This document shows, one piece after another, positions 46,965 through 55,783 of a DNA stretch of 64,000 nucleotides (positions within the stretch are counted from its first letter, which is position 1; each line of letters starts with the position of its first letter). The DNA is from Actinomycetota bacterium (GTDB lineage Bacteria > Actinomycetota > Coriobacteriia > Anaerosomatales > UBA912), in contig JAGXSC010000053.1 of assembly GCA_018334075.1 (NCBI GenBank), forward strand, positions 19,781 to 83,780, written 5' to 3'. The notes under the pieces were generated by a model. That model did no database searches. It worked only from the letters and a program-made list of their open reading frames with translations, and had not been told where the DNA came from. Position numbers and translations under genes: made by a program.

Positions 46965-47447
46965 TCAGGGTGTGGTTGGCGCCACTGAAGGCGTTGCCGG
47001 CGCCGCAGCACCCGGACTAACTGGTGCCGGAGCAGCAGGTGTCGTAGGCAGCGCGCCACCGACCGGAGCCAGAACACCGGTCTGCGCAAGGGCAGCACGG
47101 ATCTCGGTCTCCGCCACTGCCGACTGGCAGAAATTAACTTGTATGCTTGGCGGGTTCTCAAACGCAGTTACTGTACCCACGCCTTCCAGCATTCGAGCCG
47201 CCTCAAAAAGCGCCTCTGTCGCTTGCTGAGTATCGACGCCCGGCGCATAGTAATAGACCACTTGCTGGCATTCATCCACGGTAGCCACGTTCAGCGTTGC
47301 CTGACCATTTTCAAATCGAACGCCCGCGCCACCTTGAGTGACAACTATCGCTACTAGAACCACAGCAACCGCAATACCTGCGGTAATTATGGCTATGGGA
47401 GGCTTTCGCCGGGGAGCCGGATTCGGGGTGGAAGAACTTGTTGCCAT
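46965..47447 (-). CDS. Small membrane protein with ferredoxin-like domain, copy C
   Basis: A 160-residue protein: basic N-terminus, one transmembrane helix (near 17-40, AIITAGIAVAVVLVAIVVTQGG), an extracytoplasmic domain with DECQQVVYYYAPGVDTQQATEALFEAARMLEGV, and a Pro/Ala-rich tail. The GVGTVTAFENPPSIQVNF stretch recalls the beta-alpha-beta-beta pattern of heavy-metal-associated domains, but lacks CxxC and has two isolated cysteines instead. Closely related to the gene at 47813-48289. The ATG at 47447 has AGGAG eight bases upstream. Role unknown. Confidence 0.7.
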   Translation of the reverse strand: MATSSSTPNPAPRRKPPIAIITAGIAVAVVLVAIVVTQGGAGVRFENGQATLNVATVDECQQVVYYYAPGVDTQQATEALFEAARMLEGVGTVTAFENPPSIQVNFCQSAVAETEIRAALAQTGVLAPVGGALPTTPAAPAPVSPGAAAPATPSVAPTTP

Positions 47448-47518
47448 AAACAACTCTCCTTAATTACTAGCCAATTATCAATCATGCAGTATAGCACAGC
47501 GTAGCACGGCGCGTGCCA

Positions 47519-47731
47519 CTAGGGCGCGGTTGGCGTCGGTGCCACTGAAGGCGTCGGTGGCGGCGCAAAACCTGGGGTCACCGGTGCCGGAGGGGGAGGT
47601 GCCGTAGGCGGCGCCCCACCTTGAGTAACAATTATCGCCACTACAGCCACAGCAATCGCAATACCTACGATGATGACGGCTGCGAGAGGCTTTTTCTGAG
47701 GAGGCGGACTTGGGGTAGCACTTGCTGGCAT
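47519..47731 (-). CDS. Small membrane protein, domain-less middle copy B
   Basis: A 70-residue relative of its two neighbours. It keeps the N-terminal basic segment, the transmembrane helix (AVIIVGIAIAVAVVAIIVTQGG) and the Pro-rich tail (PPTAPPPPAPVTPGF), but lacks the ferredoxin-like domain entirely, as if an internal deletion joined helix to tail in frame. Ribosome site and leader (CTCCTTAGTCATGCTAGCCA on the plus strand) are almost identical to those of copy A. Whether it is functional or decaying is unclear. Confidence 0.6.
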   Translation of the reverse strand: MPASATPSPPPQKKPLAAVIIVGIAIAVAVVAIIVTQGGAPPTAPPPPAPVTPGFAPPPTPSVAPTPTAP

Positions 47732-47812
47732 AGGCAACTCTCCTTAGTCATGCTAGCCAAATTCTTTCATGTATTAATGTAGCACTGCGCGTGCCATTAG
47801 CCGAGGGAGACA

Positions 47813-48289
47813 TCAGGGAACGGTTGGTGCTGGCGCCGAAAAACCCGGAGTCGCTGGTGCTGGCGCCGGAGCGGGTGTCGCAGGCGATGTACCGCCGACC
47901 GGAGCCAGAATACCGGCCTGCGCCTGCGTGAGAGCGTCACGAAGCTCGGGTTCCGATATCACCGACTGGCAAAAGCCAATCCGTATGCTTGGCGGATCCT
48001 TATATGCGGTGGCTCTGCCGACACCTTCTACCCTTCTTAGCGCCTCAAAAAGTACCTCTGTCGCTTGTTGGGTATCGACGCCATGCGCATAGTAGTACAC
48101 CGCATGCTGGCATTCGCATACGGTCGCCACGTTTATCGACGCCTGACCGTCTTCAAAGCGAGCGCCCGCTCCCGCCTGAGTGACGATTATCGCTCCTAGA
48201 ACCGCGGCAATCGCAAGACCTGCGGTGATTATGGCCATGGGAGGCTTTCGCCGGGGAGACGAATTCGGGGTGGAGGAACTTGTTGGCAT
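47813..48289 (-). CDS. Small membrane protein with ferredoxin-like domain, copy A
   Basis: A 158-residue protein built like the one at 46965-47447: basic start, transmembrane helix near 16-38, domain with CECQHAVYYYAHGVDTQQATEVLFEALRR, and a Pro/Ala tail. Two Cys residues (CEC) at the domain start and one later (GFCQSV) are shared in part with copy C (ECQQ, NFCQSA). Upstream, its leader shares long identities with the leader of copy B, showing that duplication included the promoter region. Function unknown. Confidence 0.7.
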   Translation of the reverse strand: MPTSSSTPNSSPRRKPPMAIITAGLAIAAVLGAIIVTQAGAGARFEDGQASINVATVCECQHAVYYYAHGVDTQQATEVLFEALRRVEGVGRATAYKDPPSIRIGFCQSVISEPELRDALTQAQAGILAPVGGTSPATPAPAPAPATPGFSAPAPTVP

Positions 48290-48420
48290 CGCAACTCTCC
48301 TTAGTCATGCTAGCCAAATTCTTTCTTATGCTACAGCACAACGCGTGCCATTCGCTCAACCACGAGGTCACTTTCCGAGACGCCCTAGATCGCGATGGGC
48401 AGGGCTGCACTGATACACTA

Positions 48421-50316
48421 CTACGCCTCCACGCGCACGCAAACGCCGTCCGCCTTCTCGCCGAGCGAAGCGGCGGCCAGCTCGCACAACATAGGTAGCA
48501 GCAATGGGCTCTCCCCCATCTGCGCCTCACGCACGAGAGCGCATACCGCGTCAATGTACCCGTCGCCCACGAGCGGCAAACAGTTGAGCCGTGTCACCGA
48601 GGGACATTTAGTCTCCACCAGTTGGCTCCCTCCGCGCACGAGGATCTCGTGCATCTTCTCGCCAGGGCGAAGACCCGTGAACTCAATCCCGCACTGCACG
48701 CCACTCAGCACGATCATTCGCTGTGCGAGTTCAACGATCTTGACCGGCTCGCCCATATCAAGCACGAAGATGTCGCCTCCGTCGCTCATCGCCTGCGCCT
48801 GCAGTACCAGGCGTGCTGCTTCCGGAATCGTCATAAAATAGCGGGTGACGTCGGGATGGGTCACCCGGATTGGCCCGCCACCTCGCAGTTGCTCTTCGAA
48901 GATCGGCACTACGCTCCCGCGCGACCCCAGCACATTGCCAAAGCGTACAGCGGTCACCCGTAGCCCGCGCCGCGCCGCCTCTAACATCACGCGCTCGGCG
49001 ACCGCCTTGGTCGCGCCCATCACGTTAGCCGGCTCGACCGCCTTGTCCGTTGAGATCAGCACGAAGTGCTCCGCACCGCACTTACCGCAGGCCTCCAGCA
49101 CGTTCATCGTCCCGGCAACGTTAGCCCGAACCGCCTCGTCGGGCTCCATCTCCAGGAGCGGCACGTGCTTGTATGCAGCAGCATGGAAAACCATGTCGGG
49201 ACGCTCTCTCGCGAAAAGACGCTCGACTTTGCGATCGTCGCGCACGTCGCAGATGTGCATGCTCGCTATGCCTGGCGCCGCCTGCTCACACTCCAGGTAC
49301 ATCTCGTAGAGGCGCGACTCGTCGATCTCAAGGAGCATCAGCCGTTTGGGTCGCATCTTGAGTATCTGCCGGCAGAGCTCCGCGCCGATCGAGCCTGCCG
49401 CACCAGTCACGGCGATCACTTTGCCGGTAAGCGATGAGGAGATCAGCTCGACATCGATCTCGACCGGCTCCCTGCCGAGAAGATCCTCGATCGACACCTG
49501 ACGTAGGTCAGCAAGACCGCTGAATTCGTCGTCATCGTAAAGGACAAGGCTAGGGATGATTCTTGTCTTCTTGCCCGCCCGCGTACAGAGATCGAGGACT
49601 TCGCGTTTACGTTCCGGAGGCATTGACGGAATCGCTACGAAGATCTCATCGACCGACTGCTCTGCAACTACGCGTTCCAGGTCATCGATCCCGCCGAGGA
49701 TGCGCCTGCCGCGGATAGTCATACCGTGCTTCCCGAAGTCGTCATCGAGTAAACCGACCACGCGCAGCCCCAGACCAGGCTGATTGTCGATATCGTTCAG
49801 CAGGAGCGAACCTGCGTCACCCGCACCCACCACCAACACCCGTTTGCCTGTATGCTCCCGTGGCCGGTTCATCACAACCCAAAGACGGCCCACGCTTCGC
49901 AGAACTCCGAGCCCGAGAAGCGCAAACGCCCCCGTAATGACCACAACGCCGTAAGGCACCAGATTCGCGCTACCCGGCGGCGAGAGGATCGCATTCCCTG
50001 ATAACAGCAACAGTGTGCCCGCTCCTACCGCAGCCCCAAGGCGGAACATCACCTCGGCGCCTACGTATCTCAACACCACGTGATAGAGGCCGAAGACACG
50101 AAGTGCCACCAGGTAGACGAGCACCGCCGCCAGGGTGAACTCAATGATATTTCGAGAAAAGACGACGGGCACCATGCCCTCAAACCGGGCAAAATATGCA
50201 AGAAATACAGCTACGGCCACAGCCATGCCGTCAACGAGCATCACGAGTGCGCCTTGCACGATCCTCGACTTATGCACCCGCTGCTTCGCGATGAGAACAG
50301 GATCCTGCCTCGGCAT
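48421..50316 (-). CDS. CapD/PglF-type nucleotide-sugar 4,6-dehydratase
   Basis: A 631-residue membrane-bound sugar-nucleotide enzyme. Four to five transmembrane helices occupy residues ~20-140, followed by a CoA-binding-like Rossmann domain (KRVLVVGAGDAGSLLLNDID) and the SDR catalytic domain with VTGAAGSIGAELCRQI near 297, ISTDKAVEPANVMGATKAVAE (Lys-containing catalytic stretch) and SVVPIFEEQLRGGGPI. This matches the PglF/WbpM/CapD group that makes UDP-4-keto-6-deoxy sugars for glycans. Normal length. Next to it, in the opposite direction, is an epimerase remnant, which may mark a reduced polysaccharide locus. Confidence 0.94.
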   Translation of the reverse strand: MPRQDPVLIAKQRVHKSRIVQGALVMLVDGMAVAVAVFLAYFARFEGMVPVVFSRNIIEFTLAAVLVYLVALRVFGLYHVVLRYVGAEVMFRLGAAVGAGTLLLLSGNAILSPPGSANLVPYGVVVITGAFALLGLGVLRSVGRLWVVMNRPREHTGKRVLVVGAGDAGSLLLNDIDNQPGLGLRVVGLLDDDFGKHGMTIRGRRILGGIDDLERVVAEQSVDEIFVAIPSMPPERKREVLDLCTRAGKKTRIIPSLVLYDDDEFSGLADLRQVSIEDLLGREPVEIDVELISSSLTGKVIAVTGAAGSIGAELCRQILKMRPKRLMLLEIDESRLYEMYLECEQAAPGIASMHICDVRDDRKVERLFARERPDMVFHAAAYKHVPLLEMEPDEAVRANVAGTMNVLEACGKCGAEHFVLISTDKAVEPANVMGATKAVAERVMLEAARRGLRVTAVRFGNVLGSRGSVVPIFEEQLRGGGPIRVTHPDVTRYFMTIPEAARLVLQAQAMSDGGDIFVLDMGEPVKIVELAQRMIVLSGVQCGIEFTGLRPGEKMHEILVRGGSQLVETKCPSVTRLNCLPLVGDGYIDAVCALVREAQMGESPLLLPMLCELAAASLGEKADGVCVRVEA

Positions 50317-50504
50317 CCCTCGTTGTTCCTCCTCTATCTTGCCAGCAACTCCACCTCAATCATCACGGTCAAGACGATACCGCGACCTCATCCGCATTAT
50401 CGCACGTAAACGTTTAGTTGACTGCAGGATGCTTGTGCGCGTAGAGGCGGACAGCGATATAATGCCCTTTGGCTTCTCTTGCTTCTCTTATTGGTAGCGC
50501 TGAG

Positions 50505-50949
50505 ATGGTGCCTGACCCCTATGAAAAGAGACGAACTTTGAACTTTCTGCTAACCGGAGGCACCGGGTTTATCGGAAGTAACCTGGCGGAGTTGCTGCTC
50601 GCAGACAAGCATAGCGTCACGATACTGGATGATCTTTCCTCCGGGTACCGTGAAAATCTTCATAGTGACGCGACCTTTATTTTGGGCGATATTTCCAGGC
50701 CAGGAGTCGTGCACGATGCGGCAAAAGGCGCAGATGCCATATTGCATCTCGCCGCAAGCGTCGGTAACACCCGCTCAATCGAAGATACTCCACAGCGACC
50801 CCCGGCCGAGAGACGTACGGGACAGCCTCGCCTGCATCCAGGCCGCCAACGACACACTCGGCTTTACGCCCTCGGTCGACCTGAGAGACGGTCTCGTCAA
50901 ATATTTGCGCTGGTTGCGTGACGACCCCTTGACCCTGGCGCGTCAATAA
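50505..50949 (+). pseudogene. NAD-dependent epimerase (GalE-like) remnant with internal deletion
   Basis: An N-terminal fragment reads LTGGTGFIGSNLAELL and DAILHLAASVGNTRSIED, the Rossmann start and LAA region of a UDP-glucose-4-epimerase type SDR. It then changes frame near 50785-50800 to RPRDVRDSLACIQAANDTLGF and a closing helix LRDGLVKYLRWL, which is the C-terminal end of such proteins. About 180 residues including the catalytic YxxxK are missing between. The start is uncertain (ATG at 50505 or TTG at 50538). It could be a relic of a surface-glycan gene related to the divergent CapD-type gene. Confidence 0.75.
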
Positions 50950-51035
50950 AAGCCCAGCGATGGGAATACTCATTAATGCCCATTGGCAAGCGCCTGACGC
51001 CAAACGGCTCACCCACTAGTCGGGAGGAGGCATTA

Positions 51036-52190
51036 ATGACTGACATCCTTGACCCGGAAAAATTAACCGAACTGGCCAAACACAGAGAGTGGCCCACTGT
51101 CTCGATCCACATGACAATCCACCGAGGCAACGACAGTGCAAGGCAAAACCTCATCCGCTACAAGAACCTGCTAAAGGAAGCCCAGTCCTCGCTTCGGCAA
51201 CACGGAATGCGTCCCGCCGAGATCGAGACTTTTCTTTGCGCTGCCAAGAAACTAGTCGAAGACGCATCAATGTGGCGTTCGGGCGATGCCCGCGGGCTGG
51301 CGGTGTTGCTCGGCAAGACCACCAACCATGTGCTTCGCCTGGATATCGAGGTGCCAGAGGCGGTCATGACAGGCGACCGCTTCCTCATACGGCCGCTCTT
51401 GCCGGCGCTTGATAAGGGAGAGCGCTTCTTTGTGCTCGCATTGAGTAAGAATCGGGTAAGACTTTTGGAAGGTGGGCGCTCCCAGATTACGGAGGTAGAC
51501 GTCGCAGGCATGCCAAAGAGCCTTGCCGATGCGCTCAAGTACGACGATTACGAGCGCCAGGTGCAGTTCCACTCCAGAACCCCCGGGCTTGGCGGAGGAG
51601 GCAGGCGCGCAGCGATATTCCACGGGCAAGGCAGCGCCAGTGATGCCGAGAAAGCCAGCCTTTCGAGATATTTTCGCATGATCGACCAGGGACTGAAGGA
51701 GTTTCTGGTCGACTCAAGTCCGCCGCTGCTACTGGCGGGCGTGGACTACCTGCTGCCGATCTACAGATCCGTGAACTCTTACCCCGGGCTTGTCGAGCTC
51801 GCGCTGACCGGCAACCCTGACGACACGCCAGCATCTGAACTGCACGTCGAAGCACTCGATCTGCTGGAGCCGTATTTCCGAGCCGAAATCGAGCGTGACT
51901 TGGCCAACTTCGAGAGCCTGCTAGGGACCGGCATAGCCTCCAACGATATCGAAGTCATCTTGTCGGCCGCCTGTGAGGGCCGGATAAAGACCCTGTTTGT
52001 CTCGCCGGATTCCACTACATACGGACACTTCGACACCTCCATCTCAAGAGTAAGAATCGAGGACGAGCCCTCACCGGTAACCCAGGATCTGATGAACTTC
52101 GCGGCGATCGAGACGTTGACTCGCGGCGGCTCAATCCACACACTAAGGCCGCAAGACTCCCCGACCGCAGCAGCAATATTTCGCTATTGA
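51036..52190 (+). CDS. baeRF-family protein
   Basis: A 384-residue protein resembling the bacterial archaeo-eukaryotic release factor-like (baeRF) group, probably the baeRF3 type. The central ERFFVLALSKNRVRLLEGGRSQITEVD is the recognisable part, followed by KYDDYERQVQFHS and a GLGGGGRRAAIFHG Gly-rich linker, then a second domain with LLAGVDYLLPIYRSVNSYPGL. These proteins are thought to act in translation or RNA-related stress, without a confirmed activity. Start at the ATG at 51036, with GGAGGAGG at 51023-51030; the upstream in-frame ATG at 50976 has no site. Confidence 0.8.
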   Translation: MTDILDPEKLTELAKHREWPTVSIHMTIHRGNDSARQNLIRYKNLLKEAQSSLRQHGMRPAEIETFLCAAKKLVEDASMWRSGDARGLAVLLGKTTNHVLRLDIEVPEAVMTGDRFLIRPLLPALDKGERFFVLALSKNRVRLLEGGRSQITEVDVAGMPKSLADALKYDDYERQVQFHSRTPGLGGGGRRAAIFHGQGSASDAEKASLSRYFRMIDQGLKEFLVDSSPPLLLAGVDYLLPIYRSVNSYPGLVELALTGNPDDTPASELHVEALDLLEPYFRAEIERDLANFESLLGTGIASNDIEVILSAACEGRIKTLFVSPDSTTYGHFDTSISRVRIEDEPSPVTQDLMNFAAIETLTRGGSIHTLRPQDSPTAAAIFRY

Positions 52191-52194
52191 GCCT

Positions 52195-53241
52195 ATGCCA
52201 CTAAAATCTCTACCCGACAATCCATCCCTGGCGATCATCATCCCGGTACTCAACGAGGCTTCCCGGCTGCCCGTGCTGCTCGACCTTATCGCAAGGCAGA
52301 CAAGGCAGCCGGACGCGATCGTCGTCGCCGATGCTGGATCCGCCGATGCGACTCGCGAGATTGCGTTGGAAGCGGGCGCAAGAGTCGTCGGCGGCGGCTT
52401 GCCGGCAATAGGCCGCAATGCGGGCGCGGCTGCCGCATCCACGGACTTGCTGCTCTTCCTCGACGCCGACGTCGAGCCTCAGTCCGAGTGGATCGAGCAA
52501 GCTGTCGCCGAGTTTGTCGATCGCTCGCTGACGGTGGCCACCGCTCAGGTGGAGCCGCTGGAGCGCGCTTCGGTAAACGTTCTCGCCTGCGAGGTGGTCA
52601 ACTTGTACCTGCAACTTATGCAGTACTTTTCGCCGCACGCAGCCGGCTCGTGTATTCTGATCCGCCGAGACGTCCACGAGATGATCGGCGGCTTCAACAC
52701 AGACGTGATACTCGCCGAGGACCACGACTACGTGCAAAAAGCGGCTACAAAAGGCAAATTCCGGGTGCTCCGCGACACGCCCGCCATGCCCACCTCAATG
52801 CGTCGCCTCGAAAAGGAAGGTCTTGTCACCCTCTCGTTCAAGTACCTGTACTCGGAGATACACGTCCTAACAGGCCGGCAAATCAAGGAGATCCCGTTCG
52901 AATACGAGTTCGCGGCTTTCGACGATCCCGACCAGGCTTCGATCTTTCGGGAACCCGAGACCTTCCGAGAGCGACTGGGTGAATCGATCGCCAAGCCGCT
53001 TGAGAGGCTTTCAACCGGTGTGGTCGACCGCATCCGTCGCCTCGGCGAAAATAAAATGTCCCCTGCTGCGATAAACCGCCTGCTCAAAGAGTTCGCGCCC
53101 AACGAAATCGCTGAAATTCGTCAGTACGTCTCAAGGCGAGCGGAAGGTGCGCTGAAGGCTACTCCTGTGATATTGAGGCACATCCGTAAGGCCGGCAAAA
53201 AGATCTTGAGCAAGATGACGATCGATATCCGGGGGGACTAG
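52195..53241 (+). CDS. Family 2 glycosyltransferase
   Basis: A 348-residue enzyme with the GT-A fold opening LAIIIPVLNEASRLPVLLDLIARQ, the metal-binding FLDADVEPQ near 87-95 and the acceptor-site segment ILAEDHDYVQKA. A C-terminal basic region of ~100 residues (RRLEKEGLVTL, RAEGALKATPVILRHIRKAGKKIL) probably contacts the membrane. The sugar donor cannot be told from sequence. It begins four bases after the baeRF stop and ends with a 4-base overlap against the convergent typA gene. Confidence 0.9.
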   Translation: MPLKSLPDNPSLAIIIPVLNEASRLPVLLDLIARQTRQPDAIVVADAGSADATREIALEAGARVVGGGLPAIGRNAGAAAASTDLLLFLDADVEPQSEWIEQAVAEFVDRSLTVATAQVEPLERASVNVLACEVVNLYLQLMQYFSPHAAGSCILIRRDVHEMIGGFNTDVILAEDHDYVQKAATKGKFRVLRDTPAMPTSMRRLEKEGLVTLSFKYLYSEIHVLTGRQIKEIPFEYEFAAFDDPDQASIFREPETFRERLGESIAKPLERLSTGVVDRIRRLGENKMSPAAINRLLKEFAPNEIAEIRQYVSRRAEGALKATPVILRHIRKAGKKILSKMTIDIRGD

Positions 53242-55067
53242 CGGGAGCGCACGTGCTCCAATGTGCGCTTGGCTCTTTTGCGATCCTTTTCGGCCAGCAA
53301 CCGCTTGCGCAAGCGAATGTTCTTGGGAGTGACCTCGATAAGCTCGTCGTCTTCGATGTACTCCAGGGCCTCCTCAAGGGTGAACGTGACCGGTGGAGCT
53401 AGCTGCAGCTCCTTGTCCGCGCCAGCCGCCCGGATGTTGGTCAACTGCTTTGTCTTGGCGACATTGACCACCAGGTCACCCTCCTTGGAGTGCTCGCCGA
53501 CTATCATGCCTTCGTAGCACATGTCTCCCGGCGAGACGAACAGCTTGCCCCGTGTCTGCAGCGCATCGAGAGCGTAAGCGACAGCCTTGTCCGTTGACAT
53601 CGCGATCAGCGAACCGGCCTGGCGTCCTCCGATATCCCCACGAAAAGGGCCGTACTCGCTAAACCGGTGAAACAAGGTCGCCTCACCGCGAGTAGTGTTG
53701 AGCAGCCTCGTCCGCAGGCCAAAGACTCCCCTTGTCGATATCCGGAACTCCAGATGCACATGCTCATCGCGCTGGATCATCTCGAGCATCTCTCCGCCCG
53801 CAGCCCCGAAGACCTCAATGACCTTGCCAGCATACGTCGAAGGGGTGTCCACAACCGCGTGCTCGTATGGCTCTAAAACGGCATCGCCTTCCTGTTTCAA
53901 AATCACCTTTGGGCGCCCCACCTGAAACTCGTAACCTTCCCTGCGCATCGTTTCCATCAGCACGGAAAGATGCAACACTCCTCTGCCGGCGACAAACATG
54001 CCGCTGCGCTCCTCGGTCTCCCGGATTCGCATCGAAATGTTCGATTCAGCCTCCTTGAGCAACCGTTCCTGTATCTGGCGCGCGCCGACGATCTCCCCTT
54101 CCTTCCCCACGATCGGGCTCGTACTCGCCGAGATGATGACAGACATCGTTGGCTCCTCAATCCCGATAGGATCGAGAGCCACCGGATTTTCCCTGCAGGT
54201 GAATATGTCGCCGATATCGATGTCTTCGACGCCCACGACCGCACATATCTCGCCCGCAGCGGCGCTTTCCGCCTCGATGCGGCCGAGCGCCTCGAAGGTG
54301 TATAGCTGCTTGACCGTGGCCTGATGACGAGTGCCGTTGTTTTTCACCACGAGAACGCGGTCCGCCGAGCGCAAGGTACCTGAAAATATCCTGCCGATCG
54401 CGATACGCCCCACATATTCCGAGTAATCTATCGAGCACACTTGTATCGCCAAAGCGCCATTGGGATCCACATCGGGTACTGGGATGTGCTCGAGTATCGC
54501 GTCTAAAAGCGGCTCCATGTCCATATTGCCATCATCGGGCTCGCTGCGCGCATAGCCGTTAACGGCACTGGTGTAGATGATCGGAAAGTCCAACTGGGAA
54601 TCATTCGCGCCCAGATCGGCCATGAGATCAAAGACCTCTCCGATTACTTCATGCGGGCGAGAGCCGGGGCGGTCGATCTTGTTGATCACGACCATCGGCT
54701 TTAGGCCATGCCTCAAGGCGTGCCTAAGGACAAATCGCGTCTGGGGCATCGGCCCTTCCATGGCGTCGACAACGAGAAGGCAACCGTCCGCCATGTTCAG
54801 GACACGCTCAACCTCGCCGCCAAAATCAGCATGCCCGGGAGTGTCGATGATGTTGATCTTGACGTCACGCCATCTGATCGAGATGTTCTTCGCCAGGATG
54901 GTGATACCTCTTTCGCGCTCCTGGTCATTGGAGTCCAGCACCCTGTCTTCAATCTGCTGGTTATCGCGAAAAACCTTGGTTGCCTGCAACAATCGGTCGA
55001 CAAGCGTGGTTTTACCATGGTCGACATGGGCTATGATCGCAATGTTTCGAATGTCGTTGACTCGCAT
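53238..55067 (-). CDS. typA: Translational GTPase TypA/BipA
   Basis: A ribosome-associated GTPase of 609 residues that assists assembly and stress adaptation. GTP-binding motifs are complete: G1 AHVDHGKTTLVD near 14-25, G2/G3 region RERGITILAKNI and DTPGHADFGGEV, and G4 NKIDRPGSRP. The EF-Tu-like second domain and the BipA-specific C-terminal domain (LEYIEDDELIEVTPKNIRLRK) are present. It has its own upstream region shared with the divergent GerMN gene. Confidence 0.97.
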   Translation of the reverse strand: MRVNDIRNIAIIAHVDHGKTTLVDRLLQATKVFRDNQQIEDRVLDSNDQERERGITILAKNISIRWRDVKINIIDTPGHADFGGEVERVLNMADGCLLVVDAMEGPMPQTRFVLRHALRHGLKPMVVINKIDRPGSRPHEVIGEVFDLMADLGANDSQLDFPIIYTSAVNGYARSEPDDGNMDMEPLLDAILEHIPVPDVDPNGALAIQVCSIDYSEYVGRIAIGRIFSGTLRSADRVLVVKNNGTRHQATVKQLYTFEALGRIEAESAAAGEICAVVGVEDIDIGDIFTCRENPVALDPIGIEEPTMSVIISASTSPIVGKEGEIVGARQIQERLLKEAESNISMRIRETEERSGMFVAGRGVLHLSVLMETMRREGYEFQVGRPKVILKQEGDAVLEPYEHAVVDTPSTYAGKVIEVFGAAGGEMLEMIQRDEHVHLEFRISTRGVFGLRTRLLNTTRGEATLFHRFSEYGPFRGDIGGRQAGSLIAMSTDKAVAYALDALQTRGKLFVSPGDMCYEGMIVGEHSKEGDLVVNVAKTKQLTNIRAAGADKELQLAPPVTFTLEEALEYIEDDELIEVTPKNIRLRKRLLAEKDRKRAKRTLEHVRSR

Positions 55068-55186
55068 CGCCTAGCTCCGTACTGTGTGAGTGGATGAACA
55101 TATCACTGTGCAACGGTGCAGCGTACCATGAAGTAAGCGATACTGACAGACAGGGTGGATGACTCATTCACTGAAGGAGGTAACTC

Positions 55187-55762
55187 ATGAACTTCGGACG
55201 ACAAGCCTTCGCCGCACTGTTCGTGGTCACAGCTCTGATGGTATTGGCGCTCGGCGCCGGTTGCTCGCGTCAGGTTACGCCGGAGCTAACCCCCCAGCCG
55301 GATTCGGCAACTCCCCCATCGCAAGCTGAGACTCCCGCTGCCGCGCCAACTCCGGCGGCCACAAGCAAGATCACGGTCTACTTTGTTCGCGGCGAGGAGG
55401 CGGTAGCGGTCACCCGCACCATTGAGGCCACAACGGCCATCGCCACGGCAGCCCTGACCGAGTTGCTCGGCGGACCAACCGCAGAAGAGCGCGCGGCGGA
55501 TCTGTTCACCGAGATTCCGGAGGGGACACGTCTGCTCGGGCTGACCATCGAAGGTACTCTTGCCACCGTCGACCTGTCGAGCGAATTTGAGTCAGGCGGG
55601 GGCACTCTGTCGATGACGCTGCGTCTGGATCAAGTCTTAGATACGCTGTTTGCGTTCCCGACGATCGAAAGTGTCGCGTTTCGGATCGATGGTGCTCCGG
55701 TAGAAACCATCGGCGGCGAAGGTTTGATGGTTTCGCCCCCGATAACCCGCTCGAACCGCTAG
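55187..55762 (+). CDS. GerMN-domain lipoprotein
   Basis: A 191-residue lipoprotein with signal FAALFVVTALMVLALGAGC, a Pro/Thr/Ala-rich spacer (residues ~28-60), and a GerMN domain containing ITVYFVRGEEAVAVTR, ALTELLGGPTAEERAADLFTEIPEGTRLLGLTI and VDLSSEFESGGG. GerMN domains occur in spore-coat proteins but also in cell-surface lipoproteins of non-sporulating actinobacteria, the likelier case here. An AAGGAGG precedes the ATG. Function unknown beyond a wall- or surface-associated role. Confidence 0.88.
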   Translation: MNFGRQAFAALFVVTALMVLALGAGCSRQVTPELTPQPDSATPPSQAETPAAAPTPAATSKITVYFVRGEEAVAVTRTIEATTAIATAALTELLGGPTAEERAADLFTEIPEGTRLLGLTIEGTLATVDLSSEFESGGGTLSMTLRLDQVLDTLFAFPTIESVAFRIDGAPVETIGGEGLMVSPPITRSNR

Positions 55763-55783
55763 GATTGGTGCGGGAAAGGCAAA

